Of a DNA stretch of 64,000 nt, positions 1-9,090 are shown piece after piece. The translations under genes and the position numbers were made by a program. A model generated the notes under the pieces. That model searched no databases and had not been told where the DNA came from. It was given only the letters and a program-made list of their open reading frames with translations. Origin of the DNA: an uncultured Chitinophagaceae bacterium (GTDB lineage Bacteria > Bacteroidota > Bacteroidia > Chitinophagales > Chitinophagaceae); assembly GCA_903870685.1 (NCBI GenBank), contig CAIQDX010000008.1, positions 62,001-126,000 of the forward strand, written 5' to 3'. Positions within the stretch are counted from its first letter, which is position 1. Each line of letters opens with the position of its first letter.

Positions 1-2604
1 GCAAGTATCAGCGAAACAACTGTGTTGCCGCAATATGACCCTTATGATTTGGATATTACTTTGAATACGAAATTGAATGCTGCAAAATCAAAAGCATTAA
101 AAGATTCTATTCGAAATGCCGCAATGGACAGAACAACAATTAAAACATTTAATCTTACCAATGTTCGTATTGCACCAAAAGGAAAGATTCATTTATGGAG
201 CATCAGCAATTTTGATGTTAGTTATTCTTATACAAAATCATCGCAAACCAATTCGCAAATTTTAGTTAACGATGTTACCAAGTGGAAAGCAGGAATGGGT
301 TATACTTTTCAAAAGCCAACAAAATATAATCAGCCATTCAAAAAAATAATTAAAAGCAACAATTCGTGGTTTGCGTTAGTAAAAGATTTTAATTATAATT
401 TAAAACCATCTTTATTAAGTTTTCGTGCTGATATCAATCGTCAGTTTGCGCAATTTGTTCCGCGAATTGTGAATACGGATATTACTTCAGAAAAAGTAGT
501 AAGGGTAGATACAACCTTCGATAAATATTTTACATTTAACCGATTCTATAATATGCGTTGGGATCTTGCAAAATCAGTGAACATCGATTTTTCTGCAACC
601 AATAATGCTTATGTTGATGAACCTTATGGTGCATTAAATACAAAACAAAAAAAGGATACTGTAAAAAATAATTTTTTAAATGGAGGAAGAAATACTCTGT
701 ATCAGCAACACGCCATCATGAGTTATACTTTGCCATTAAATAAATTTCCATTGACTGATTGGATCATGGCACGATATAGTTATGGTACTTCGTATAATTG
801 GATAGGTGCAAGTCGGTTAGCTCTTACTTTAGGAAATACTTTAGAGAACAGTCAGGAAAATACTTTTACAGGTGATATGGATTTTACAAGATTGTATAAT
901 AAATCCAAATGGTTGAGAGCATTAGATAAATCGGCACAAAAAGCACCACAAAATAATAATGCCAATAAAAATAATTTCAATCCACAAAAATCAGGACAAC
1001 AAAATATTTTAGGAACAACTATTCCCACAAGAGATGAAGCCATCACCGATAAGAACGGAAATAAATTAACCGGTAAATTAAAATTGGATGCATTGCATAA
1101 ATGGCGAAAACTAAAACGAGATGTGCGAACTGCACAACATTTGCAAAATCAGTCGCAACAACCGGAGATGAATGAAGTTGAAAAAGTAGGATTGAAATTA
1201 TTGACCATGGTAAAACATGTGTCATTAAATTATTCTGAAAATTACAGAAGCCGTGTGCCGGGATATATGGACAGTACAAGGGCTTTAGGCCAAAACTGGA
1301 AAACTATGCAACCCGGATTGGATTATGTTTTCGGACGCCAACCCGATAGTAGTTGGTTGAACCAAAAAGCATCAAAAGGGTTGATAACAAGAGACAGCAG
1401 TTTCAATAATTTATATCGTCAGAATTTCGAACAGAAGTTTAGATTATCTGCACAGATAGAGCCTGTTCGCGAATTTAGAATTGATATTAGTTTCGAAAAA
1501 AGTTATACAAAAGATTATACAGAATTATTTAAAGACACAACTTATTCCGGCATTGCACAACAACATTTGAATCCATATGTAACAGGAGGTTTCAGTGTTT
1601 CTTATGTTGCCTTTAATACTTTGTTTAGAAAAACAAATCCAAACGAGATATCAGAAACATTTAAAACTTTCCAAAATAATCGTTTGATTATTTCCAATCG
1701 AGTGGCACAACAAAATCCTTATTGGCAACAAAATTCAGCATTTACCGGTGATGGTTATGCAGCAGGTTATGGTCGTTATTCGCAAGATGTTTTAATACCC
1801 GCATTTCTTGCAGCATACACTAAAAAAAGTCCATACTCAATTCCGCTGATCAAAGAAAGCAATGCAAATATTAAATCAAATCCATTTAGCGGTATCATTC
1901 CCAAACCCAATTGGAGACTGAGTTATACAGGATTAAGTAAAATTCCGGCATTGGCAGGAATCTTTTCGTCAGTTAATATAACGCATGCTTATTCTGGAAC
2001 ATTAGCGATGAATAGCTTTACCAGTGCATTATTATATCAGGATGCTTTCAAGTATGGTGCGCCAAGTTTTGTTGATACTGTTAGTGGTAATTATATTCCA
2101 TATTTTTTAGTGCCGAATATTTCTATTCAGGAACAATTTTCGCCGTTGATAGGTATTGATGTAACCACTATTAAACATTTGAATTTAAAATTTGAATACA
2201 AACGTTCAAGACAATTAAGTTTGAGTTTGATTGATTATCAGATAAGCGAAACAAACAGTAAAGAATGGGTTGTTGGTTTTAAATGGATGAAAAAAGGAAT
2301 TAAGTTGCCATTTAGAATTCCGGGAACAGATAGTAAAAAATTGCAAAACGATTTGAGCACTAATTTAACTTTATCCATGCGTGATGATGCAACAAGTAAT
2401 AGTAGGTTGGATCAAACAAATGCGTATGGAACAGGCGGACAAAAAGTAATTACTATTCAGCCTTCTATCGATTATGTTTATAATAAACGAATCAATATTA
2501 AATTCTTTTTCGATCAACGAAGAGTAACTCCATACATTTCCACTTCGGCACCAACAATTGCAACAAGAGCAGGTATTCAGGTAAGAGTTTCGTTAGCACC
2601 ATAA
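1..2604 (+). CDS. sprA: SprA-like type IX secretion outer-membrane translocon, C-terminal part (5' truncated by window edge)
   Basis: The reading frame is open from base 1, so this is the last ~867 residues of a protein that in its family is about 2400 residues long. SprA (Sov) forms the very large outer-membrane beta-barrel pore of the type IX secretion system and is needed for gliding and secretion in Bacteroidota. The piece is rich in alternating aromatic/polar strands, contains the family-like WSISNFDVSYSYT stretch near the start, and ends in the typical terminal strand (RAGIQVRVSLAP). A Gln/Asn/Lys-rich low-complexity insert lies around residues 310-400. Family identity is from recognition of the C-terminal pattern; the N-terminal plug and signal peptide are outside the window. 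Confidence 0.88.
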   Translation, partial: ASISETTVLPQYDPYDLDITLNTKLNAAKSKALKDSIRNAAMDRTTIKTFNLTNVRIAPKGKIHLWSISNFDVSYSYTKSSQTNSQILVNDVTKWKAGMGYTFQKPTKYNQPFKKIIKSNNSWFALVKDFNYNLKPSLLSFRADINRQFAQFVPRIVNTDITSEKVVRVDTTFDKYFTFNRFYNMRWDLAKSVNIDFSATNNAYVDEPYGALNTKQKKDTVKNNFLNGGRNTLYQQHAIMSYTLPLNKFPLTDWIMARYSYGTSYNWIGASRLALTLGNTLENSQENTFTGDMDFTRLYNKSKWLRALDKSAQKAPQNNNANKNNFNPQKSGQQNILGTTIPTRDEAITDKNGNKLTGKLKLDALHKWRKLKRDVRTAQHLQNQSQQPEMNEVEKVGLKLLTMVKHVSLNYSENYRSRVPGYMDSTRALGQNWKTMQPGLDYVFGRQPDSSWLNQKASKGLITRDSSFNNLYRQNFEQKFRLSAQIEPVREFRIDISFEKSYTKDYTELFKDTTYSGIAQQHLNPYVTGGFSVSYVAFNTLFRKTNPNEISETFKTFQNNRLIISNRVAQQNPYWQQNSAFTGDGYAAGYGRYSQDVLIPAFLAAYTKKSPYSIPLIKESNANIKSNPFSGIIPKPNWRLSYTGLSKIPALAGIFSSVNITHAYSGTLAMNSFTSALLYQDAFKYGAPSFVDTVSGNYIPYFLVPNISIQEQFSPLIGIDVTTIKHLNLKFEYKRSRQLSLSLIDYQISETNSKEWVVGFKWMKKGIKLPFRIPGTDSKKLQNDLSTNLTLSMRDDATSNSRLDQTNAYGTGGQKVITIQPSIDYVYNKRINIKFFFDQRRVTPYISTSAPTIATRAGIQVRVSLAP

Positions 2605-2649
2605 TGTTCCATTTTCATGACACAAGGGCTTAATTAATTCAATTCTTCA

Positions 2650-2669
2650 GTACAAGAGTGCGACGCAAC
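2650..2669 (+). repeat. Dispersed intergenic repeat, copy 1 (right-arm orientation)
   Basis: GTACAAGAGTGCGACGCAAC lies between sprA and yidC. It differs by one base from the core GTACAAGTGTGCGACGCAAC seen elsewhere in the window. About 35 bp upstream, at 2611-2622, TTTTCATGACAC resembles the start of the opposite arm (TTTTTCATGGCATC) found at other copies, so this may be a decayed hairpin pair. Confidence 0.75.
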
Positions 2670-2752
2670 CGCCGCCAAATAGATGTTTCAGCCGCTTGTA
2701 TCATAAAATTGCTAAATCTGTAAAGGGCAATCCGCAATCAGTTGCCAACCCT

Positions 2753-2760
2753 TACCTTTG
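2753..2760 (+). promoter_or_regulatory. Candidate -7 promoter element of yidC
   Basis: TACCTTTG matches the Bacteroidota -7 consensus TAnnTTTG and ends 20 bases before the yidC start codon. No good TTG/TTTG -33 box was seen at the expected 19-21 base spacing, so this is only a candidate. Confidence 0.35.
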
Positions 2761-2780
2761 CCGCTCAATAATTTTTAGCT

Positions 2781-4634
2781 ATGAACTTGGATAAAAATAC
2801 AGTCATTGGTTTTGTGCTGTTGGGCATTTTATTTTTTGCTTTTTTCTGGTATTCGAATAAGGAGCAACAGGGATTGATGGAAATTCAAAAACATCAACAA
2901 GATTCCATTGCCAGAGTTAATGCTTTGAGAGCAATACCTAAAGACACTATCGCTGCCAAGAAAGATTCTTTATACAGAGATTCTGCTTCTAAAGTTTCTG
3001 TTGCAGGAAATTTTGCAACAGCTGCTATTGGTACCGAACAATTATCTGTTGTTGAAAATGAAGTGATGAAAGTAACTTTTACCAATAAAGGTGGTAGAGT
3101 GAAATTTGTACAATTAAAAAATTATAGATCGTTCGATAGTACTTTAGTTCAGATAGGTAGCGAAAAAGATGTGTTAAGTTATTCGATAAATACCGGTGCA
3201 AATGTTGCCGCACAAACAGGCGAATTATTTTTTAATGCAGCAGCATTACAAAAAAATACAGATGGCAGTCAGAGCATTTCATTTACGTTACAAAATGCAA
3301 CCGGCGAAACAGTAACACATCAATACACAATTAAGAAAAATGATTATTTAATTGATTGGAATATTAATTTGAATGGAGCTGATAAATTATTAAGTGGCGC
3401 AGCTATCAATTTTTTATGGAAGACACAACCTCAGCGTCATGAAAGTTCGGTGAAGTATGAAAGAATGCAAAGCAATATTTGTTTTTCGGAAGGCAATGAA
3501 TTTGATTATATCTCTTCAAAAACAGAAAAGAAATTTGAAAAATCTGTACAATGGATTTCTATAGTTCAACAATTTTTTAATACTACGTTAATTGCCAAAA
3601 ATAATTTTGCTAACGGTGAAGTTCATTTTGCACGAAGTACAGATTCTTCGGATGTTTTAGCGAATACAGAAACATCTTTACAAATAAAATTACAGAGTGC
3701 AAGTTCAGTAAATGTTCCATTGCAATTATATTATGGGCCTAACGATTATGTTATTTTAAAAAATCAGGCAGCAGGCATGGATAAGATGGTGAATTTGGGA
3801 AGAGATGTTTATTCATTTGTTCGACCCATCAATAAATTCATTATCATGCCTGTGTTCGATTTTTTTGCGGGCTTTGTTAAGAATTTTGGTTGGGTAATTT
3901 TATTACTGACGGTGTTTATTCGTTTGGTAACATCGCCATTAACCTACAGCAGTTATTTAAGTGGTGCTAAGATGAAAGTGTTGAAACCAGAATTAGATAC
4001 ACTAAAGAAAAAGTTTGGAACTGATCAGCAGGGTTATGCTATGGAGCAAATGAAATTATTTAAAGAAGCTGGCGTAAACCCGCTTGGGGGCTGTATTCCG
4101 GCGTTATTGCAAATTCCTATTTTCTTTGCATTGTATAGTTTCTTTAATTCGAATATTGCTTTACGTGGACAATCATTTTTATGGGCAAAAGATCTTTCGT
4201 CGTATGATGTGATCGCGAAATTGCCGTTCAATGTTCCGATGAATTTTGGAGATCATATCAGTTTGTTTACAATCACTGCAGTGTTGACCAGTTTCTTGAT
4301 TTCCATTTATAATATGGCATCAACTCCAACACAGGATAATCCTGCGATGAAGTACATGCCGTATATTTTTCCTTTCATGATGCTATTCTTTTTTAATGGA
4401 TTACCATCAGCATTAACATGGTATTATACTGTATCAAACACTTTGACATTAATTCTTCAATTGATCATTCAGAAAAAAATCATCAATCACGATAAAATTT
4501 TAGCCAAGATTGATGAGAAGAGAAAATCGCCAAAAGTAAAAGCAAAAAGTAAATGGCAGGAAAAGTATGAGCAAATGATGGAAACGCAGAAAAAAGTTCA
4601 GGATCTCAAAAACAAAACGCAAAACAAAAAATAA
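2781..4634 (+). CDS. yidC: Membrane protein insertase YidC
   Basis: 617 residues, the usual length for Gram-negative YidC. It inserts and folds inner-membrane proteins, alone or with SecYEG. The N-terminal anchor is residues ~8-24 (VIGFVLLGILFFAFFWY), followed by a large periplasmic beta-domain (~residues 60-340). The conserved C-terminal insertase core starts at about 360 (FGWVILLLTVFIRLVTSPL), with the family-like GGCIPALLQIPIFFALYSFF segment and further membrane spans to ~575. A Lys-rich cytoplasmic tail ends the protein, as in ribosome-contacting YidC tails. The gene stands alone between sprA and a clear terminator. Confidence 0.97.
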   Translation: MNLDKNTVIGFVLLGILFFAFFWYSNKEQQGLMEIQKHQQDSIARVNALRAIPKDTIAAKKDSLYRDSASKVSVAGNFATAAIGTEQLSVVENEVMKVTFTNKGGRVKFVQLKNYRSFDSTLVQIGSEKDVLSYSINTGANVAAQTGELFFNAAALQKNTDGSQSISFTLQNATGETVTHQYTIKKNDYLIDWNINLNGADKLLSGAAINFLWKTQPQRHESSVKYERMQSNICFSEGNEFDYISSKTEKKFEKSVQWISIVQQFFNTTLIAKNNFANGEVHFARSTDSSDVLANTETSLQIKLQSASSVNVPLQLYYGPNDYVILKNQAAGMDKMVNLGRDVYSFVRPINKFIIMPVFDFFAGFVKNFGWVILLLTVFIRLVTSPLTYSSYLSGAKMKVLKPELDTLKKKFGTDQQGYAMEQMKLFKEAGVNPLGGCIPALLQIPIFFALYSFFNSNIALRGQSFLWAKDLSSYDVIAKLPFNVPMNFGDHISLFTITAVLTSFLISIYNMASTPTQDNPAMKYMPYIFPFMMLFFFNGLPSALTWYYTVSNTLTLILQLIIQKKIINHDKILAKIDEKRKSPKVKAKSKWQEKYEQMMETQKKVQDLKNKTQNKK

Positions 4635-4653
4635 TTTTGTAAAATAATTAATC

Positions 4654-4681
4654 AGCCCTGCAATTTTAGCGGGGCTTTTTA
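4654..4681 (+). terminator. Rho-independent terminator after yidC
   Basis: AGCCCTGC (4654-4661), a 7-base loop and GCGGGGCT (4669-4676) form an 8-bp stem with one G-U pair, followed directly by a T run. It starts 19 bases after the yidC stop codon. Confidence 0.85.
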
Positions 4682-4724
4682 ATTAACATTGATATAGATT
4701 TTCGGTTGTAAGTAAAATTGAATT

Positions 4725-5360
4725 ATGAAAAAAGCAGTTTTATTGTTTGGGTGGATGTTATCTGTCATCTTTCATCTTGGTGCTCAACAAAGAATTGTTG
4801 CAGAATGTACGATCACATATTCAATTGTTGCAGATTCAAGTGTGAATGAAAAAGATTTAACCGAATCTTTAAAAGAAAGTACGAAAATAGTTTACATAAA
4901 AGGGAATAACAGTAGAGTGGATTTAATTAGCCCGGCATTTATTCAATCAACTTTCTTCGATAAAACTGATGGAGAAGCCATTGTGTTGAGAGAATTTGGA
5001 AATAATAAATTCATGTCCAAATTAGATAACGAGACATGGGAAAAGCAAAATAAAAAATTTGAAGGTTTAATTATTAGTAGTTCGAGCGAAACAAAAACTA
5101 TTCTCGGTTATGAATGCAAAAAAGCTACGCTGAAATTAAAAGATGAAACCATTTATAATATATTTTTTGCATCTGCAATCGCGCCTTCGGTAAAAGAATT
5201 TGAATATCAGTTTAAAAATGTGCCTGGTCTTGTTTTAGAATATGATGCACAAGAAGTTGGTGGTAAAAGAATACATTTTTCTGCAACAAAAATAGATCTA
5301 AGTCCGGTATCGGCATCAAAATTCGATATTCAGTTAAGCAAATACAGAATGCTGAATTAA
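4725..5360 (+). CDS. Secreted GLPGLI-like protein of unknown function
   Basis: 211 residues with a signal peptide (KKAVLLFGWMLSVIFHLGAQ, cut near residue 20). The mature part is predicted beta-rich. It contains the motif KTILGYECKKATLKL followed by a VPGLVLEYD stretch, which resembles the Bacteroidota GLPGLI/DUF4412-type periplasmic proteins (name derived from a GLPGLI motif; here the motif is VPGLVL). Function is unknown in these families. It lies after the yidC terminator and is convergent with the small gene at 5365-5742, with only a 4-base gap, so the two may share transcription-end signals. Confidence 0.6.
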   Translation: MKKAVLLFGWMLSVIFHLGAQQRIVAECTITYSIVADSSVNEKDLTESLKESTKIVYIKGNNSRVDLISPAFIQSTFFDKTDGEAIVLREFGNNKFMSKLDNETWEKQNKKFEGLIISSSSETKTILGYECKKATLKLKDETIYNIFFASAIAPSVKEFEYQFKNVPGLVLEYDAQEVGGKRIHFSATKIDLSPVSASKFDIQLSKYRMLN

Positions 5361-5364
5361 TAAA

Positions 5365-5742
5365 TTAGTGAAGAGGAATTCTGATCTTGTCCTTATATAA
5401 TTTAACCTTGAATTTATAAGGAAAAACGAAAGTTGTGTTGCCTCTATCGAACTGAATTAATGAAGTCATTTCCATTCCACCATCATTAGTTTTTTGAGAC
5501 ACTGATTGTGAGCCATTGAAACGCAACTCAGATTTTAGACCCGAAATAGAAATACTTTTGTGAGAGTATAAACTTAAATTCTTGAGGGAATATTTACTGC
5601 CTTTTGCTCTTTCGTCAGTAATACCTGTAAATGAAAATGACGCAATAGCAACCTGAACAGCCATTATAAATAAGGCAGCAAAAGCAATTTTTTGTATGTG
5701 ACGGTACCGTAACATTGATACAAAACTAAGTTTTTCTTCCAT
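5365..5742 (-). CDS. Hypothetical membrane-anchored small protein
   Basis: 125 residues when started at the ATG at 5742; a TTG three codons upstream is possible but less likely. One hydrophobic segment at about residues 17-35 (IAFAALFIMAVQVAIASFSF) may be a signal peptide or anchor. The rest is a Ser/Lys-rich, probably beta-structured domain ending FVFPYKFKVKLYKDKIRI. I do not recognise a family. It has normal codon use and lies convergent to the GLPGLI-like gene and divergent from the TPR gene, so it is likely a real but uncharacterised gene. Confidence 0.5.
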   Translation of the reverse strand: MEEKLSFVSMLRYRHIQKIAFAALFIMAVQVAIASFSFTGITDERAKGSKYSLKNLSLYSHKSISISGLKSELRFNGSQSVSQKTNDGGMEMTSLIQFDRGNTTFVFPYKFKVKLYKDKIRIPLH

Positions 5743-5848
5743 ATTTAACAATTTATATTATAACTATGATACGGTTAAATGGTAAAATAGTTGCCTGAAA
5801 ACAGTAATTCTTTTAAAATTTCCTTATTTTAGATAAACTAATCCAAGA

Positions 5849-7270
5849 ATGAGAGAAAATCCGTACCGCGAAGACCGCGAAGAACTCAAAGAATTACTCC
5901 AGCAGTACCAAAATATTAAACTTGGTCGCAGCCATTCTTTTTTGGAAGAGGATGCTTTTGAGCGCATCGTTGATTATTATGATGAGAAAGACGATTATAA
6001 AGAAGCATTATTAGCTGCAGAAACCGGATTAGAACAATTCCCATATTCTTCTCAATTGATGATAAAAAAAGCCGACATGCTTTTGGCAAACAGAAAATAT
6101 CATCTGGCTTTGGAAGTATTAGAAACTGCCGAATTATATGATAGCACCGATGTTAATTTATTTATTTTAAAAACCGATGCATACCTCGCTCTCGATCAAC
6201 AAGCGAAAGCAGTTGAATTATTGGAAGCAGCTTTAAAAATGTTTGATGGCGAAGAACGATTAGATCTTTTATTTGAACTGGCTGATGTGTACGATGATTA
6301 CGAAGAGTTTGATAAAGTGTTTGATTGTTTGCAATTGATTTTGGAAGATGATCCAAATAACGAAGAAGCATTATATAAAATATGTTTTTGGACAGATTTT
6401 ACAGGCCGCAACGAAGAAAGCATAAAATTGCATCAAAAAATTATTGATGATTTTCCTTACAATGAAATTGCGTGGTTTAATCTGGCTGCGGCTTATCAGG
6501 GATTAAAGTTGTACGAAAAATCTATCGATGCTTACAAATATGCAGTTGCAATTGATGAAAAATTCGATTATGCTTATCGCAATATGGGCGATGCTTATTT
6601 ACGTTTGCGTAAATATAAAGATGCCATTGAAGTATTGGAAAGAGTATTGGAATTATCGCGACCTGAAGATGTAATCTATGAAGCAATCGGTCATTGCTTT
6701 CATCGTTTGGGAAATTATGCACAGGCAAGATTTCATTATAAAAAAGCGGTGCACTTAAATCCCGAAGACAGTAAGTTGTATTATAAAATCGCCACCACTT
6801 ATATGCAGGAAGAGCAATGGCAAAATGCAATTAAACAATTAGAGAATGCCATGCGTATGCAACGCACTGTTCCGGAATATAATTTAGCAATGGGTGAATG
6901 CAAAATGAATTTACAGCAATTTAAAGATGCGATTATTTATTTTGGAAATGTAGTACGAAGCAAACCACGTAATGCTGCTGGTTGGGATGCACTGATTCGT
7001 TGTTTATTAAAAGCTGAATATTATGATGAAGCTGGCGAACAATGTGTTTCTGCAATGAAAGCAACAGATGTAAAACCAATTTTTATTTTTTATTTCAGTG
7101 CTTCTTTATTTCTTTCTGGAAAAACAAAAGAAGGCTTATTGCAATTAGAAACTGCAATGACCAAAGCTCCCAGGCTTTTAAAAAAATTTGTTGAATTGAA
7201 TCCAGCCATTCTTCAAAATAATCAGGTGATTGATATTATTGCACAATATAAAAAGGGTAAAAAAATATAA
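5849..7270 (+). CDS. Tetratricopeptide repeat protein
   Basis: 473 residues made almost wholly of TPR units, recognisable as repeated helix pairs with A/G/Y positions (for example EIAWFNLAAAYQGLKLYEKSIDAY, then DYAYRNMGDAYLRLRKYKDAIEVL). At least ten repeats are visible from about residue 45 to 430. There is no signal peptide or membrane span, so it is probably a cytoplasmic scaffold. Large soluble TPR proteins of this type are common in Bacteroidota, and their partners cannot be read from sequence. It is followed 86 bases later by the ComA-like gene in the same direction. Confidence 0.85.
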   Translation: MRENPYREDREELKELLQQYQNIKLGRSHSFLEEDAFERIVDYYDEKDDYKEALLAAETGLEQFPYSSQLMIKKADMLLANRKYHLALEVLETAELYDSTDVNLFILKTDAYLALDQQAKAVELLEAALKMFDGEERLDLLFELADVYDDYEEFDKVFDCLQLILEDDPNNEEALYKICFWTDFTGRNEESIKLHQKIIDDFPYNEIAWFNLAAAYQGLKLYEKSIDAYKYAVAIDEKFDYAYRNMGDAYLRLRKYKDAIEVLERVLELSRPEDVIYEAIGHCFHRLGNYAQARFHYKKAVHLNPEDSKLYYKIATTYMQEEQWQNAIKQLENAMRMQRTVPEYNLAMGECKMNLQQFKDAIIYFGNVVRSKPRNAAGWDALIRCLLKAEYYDEAGEQCVSAMKATDVKPIFIFYFSASLFLSGKTKEGLLQLETAMTKAPRLLKKFVELNPAILQNNQVIDIIAQYKKGKKI

Positions 7271-7356
7271 TATAAAATTTAGTATTTCATTTTATATGTT
7301 GAATAACTTCATTGTCTTTAATTATACTATTTTTGTTGCTCCTTAAAACACTGCAG

Positions 7357-8118
7357 ATGAATTTTAATCTTACACAAATTCCGGAACGCACACAGAAACC
7401 AAGAGCACACGGACTTACAATGGTTATGGATAAAGGCCTTAGCATAAATGAAGTCCATAATTTTTTGGATATTGCCGGTCCGCACGTAGATATTGTAAAA
7501 CTAGGTTTTGGAACTTCTTATGTTACTCCAAATCTGAAAGAAAAAATTCAAGTCTATCAATCTTATGGAATGCCGATTTATTTTGGAGGAACATTATTTG
7601 AAGCTTTTTTAATTCGAAATCAGTTCAACGATTATATAAATGTTTGCAAAGAATTTGGTGTTACTTACATGGAAGTTAGTGATGGTTCTATAGAAATTCC
7701 GCATGCTGAAAAATGTGGTTATATCGAAAAATTAACTAAGGTTGGAACTGTTTTAAGTGAAGTGGGAAGTAAAGATGCTGCTCATATTATTCCTCCATAT
7801 AAATGGATCGAATTAATGAAAGCTGAATTGGAAGCAGGTTCTACTTATGTTATAGCCGAAGCCCGTGAAGCAGGTAATGTGGGTATTTATCGTGGTACCG
7901 GTGAAGTGCGTGAAGGATTAGTACAGGAAATACTTACACAAATTCCGCAAGAAAAAATTATTTGGGAAGCCCCGCAAAAAGCACAACAATTATATTTTTT
8001 AGAATTGATTGATTGCAATGTTAATCTTGGAAATATTGCACCAAGTGAAGTGCTTCCATTAGAATCTATGCGTGTTGGTTTACGCGGAGATACTTTTCAT
8101 TTATATTTGAATAAATAA
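7357..8118 (+). CDS. comA: Phosphosulfolactate synthase (ComA-like)
   Basis: 253 residues from the ATG at 7357; an upstream TTG at 7312 would add a hydrophobic, non-conserved 15 residues, so I reject it. The ComA family joins sulfite to phosphoenolpyruvate to give phosphosulfolactate, the first step of coenzyme M synthesis in archaea. Visible family features are the N-terminal RAHGLTMVMDKGLS, the strand VDIVKLGFGTSYV, and a (beta/alpha)8-like layout with EVSDGSIEIP and VIAEAREAGNVGIY. Bacteroidota do not make coenzyme M, so the product probably feeds another sulfonate, possibly sulfonolipid-related (inference). The gap to aroE is 9 bases, suggesting an operon. Confidence 0.82.
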   Translation: MNFNLTQIPERTQKPRAHGLTMVMDKGLSINEVHNFLDIAGPHVDIVKLGFGTSYVTPNLKEKIQVYQSYGMPIYFGGTLFEAFLIRNQFNDYINVCKEFGVTYMEVSDGSIEIPHAEKCGYIEKLTKVGTVLSEVGSKDAAHIIPPYKWIELMKAELEAGSTYVIAEAREAGNVGIYRGTGEVREGLVQEILTQIPQEKIIWEAPQKAQQLYFLELIDCNVNLGNIAPSEVLPLESMRVGLRGDTFHLYLNK

Positions 8119-8127
8119 TTTTCGCCG

Positions 8128-8856
8128 ATGAAATTATATGGATTGATTGGTTATCCTCTTTCGCATTCATTCTCCAAAAAATATTTTGATGAGAAGTTTT
8201 TAAAAGATGGAATATCCGATGCGTCTTTTCAAAATTTTTCTATCGAAAATATTTCTTTGTTACATGATGTATTGGCAAACAAAAATCTTTGTGGTCTTGC
8301 AATAACTATTCCTTATAAAAAAGCAGTGATTGATTTTTTATACAATTCTACTGATGCTGTAAAACAAATGGGTGCTTGCAATTGCATTAAAATAAAAGAC
8401 GGAAAATTATTAGGATATAATACCGATGTGATTGGCTTCGAAAAATCTTTCATCAAACAATTAAAACCGCATCATTCCAAAGCTTTGATATTAGGAACAG
8501 GCGGTGCTGCCGCCGCTGTTGAGTTTGTGTTACAAAAATTAAAAATTGGATACGAGTTTGTTTCACGAAGAAAAGCAGGAACTCAATTTGTCTATTCTGA
8601 ATTGAATGAAAATATTTTAAACAACTATTCAATCATCATTAATGCTTCGCCTATTGGCACTTATCCCGATGTTAATGAAGCGCCTGCCATTCCTTATCAG
8701 TTTATTAATTCGCAACATTATTTATTCGATCTGGTGTACAATCCCGCCGAAACAAAATTTCTTCAATTCGCCAAACAAAATAATGCCACCATTCAAAATG
8801 GTTATGAAATGTTAGAGCTGCAAGCCGAAGAAAACTGGAAGATATGGCATGAATGA
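8128..8856 (+). CDS. aroE: Shikimate dehydrogenase
   Basis: 242 residues. It reduces 3-dehydroshikimate to shikimate with NADPH in aromatic amino-acid synthesis. Shikimate-binding GYPLSHSFSKKYF is at residues ~7-19. The catalytic Lys is in AITIPYKKAV (~residue 67). The conserved NTDVIGF segment follows, and the nucleotide-binding loop is LILGTGGAAAAVEFVL (~residues 118-133). It is slightly shorter than the ~270-residue E. coli enzyme but typical of Bacteroidota AroE. It is probably co-transcribed with the ComA-like gene, 9 bases upstream. Confidence 0.93.
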   Translation: MKLYGLIGYPLSHSFSKKYFDEKFLKDGISDASFQNFSIENISLLHDVLANKNLCGLAITIPYKKAVIDFLYNSTDAVKQMGACNCIKIKDGKLLGYNTDVIGFEKSFIKQLKPHHSKALILGTGGAAAAVEFVLQKLKIGYEFVSRRKAGTQFVYSELNENILNNYSIIINASPIGTYPDVNEAPAIPYQFINSQHYLFDLVYNPAETKFLQFAKQNNATIQNGYEMLELQAEENWKIWHE

Positions 8857-8988
8857 TTTAATAAATTTCACAATTTATTAAATCGTATTTTGCACCACTT
8901 TTAACGATTGAGAATTGTTGTATGATGAATCTCATAAAATATATTTTGTACACACTGTACCTTCAATCTCTCAATTAATTTTTTTAAG

Positions 8989-9075
8989 GCTCACTTATAT
9001 TAAGTAGTACAAGTGAGCACTTCTTCCACTGGAAGAAGCGAAAACAACAGAAGCTGAGTAAAGTTTCATCAGCTT
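8989..9075 (+). promoter_or_regulatory. Three consecutive hairpins in the maeB leader
   Basis: Three inverted repeats lie end to end just before maeB. GCTCACTT (8989-8996) pairs with AAGTGAGC (9011-9018). CTTCTTCC (9020-9027) pairs with GGAAGAAG (9031-9038) across a 3-base loop. AAGCTGA (9051-9057) pairs with TCAGCTT (9069-9075). All arms are perfect. No T run follows, so these look like a structured 5' leader rather than a terminator. The first hairpin contains GTACAAGTGAG, which resembles the dispersed repeat of this window. Function is unknown. Confidence 0.55.
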
Positions 9076-9090
9076 GCTAAAAAAATAATT

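Noticed and set aside
1043-1279. Minus-strand frame inside sprA
   Set aside because: It is a shadow of strongly conserved sprA coding sequence, with no independent start signal.
7312-7356. TTG start that would add 15 residues to the ComA-like protein
   Set aside because: The added residues are hydrophobic and not part of the family; the ATG at 7357 gives the expected N-terminus.
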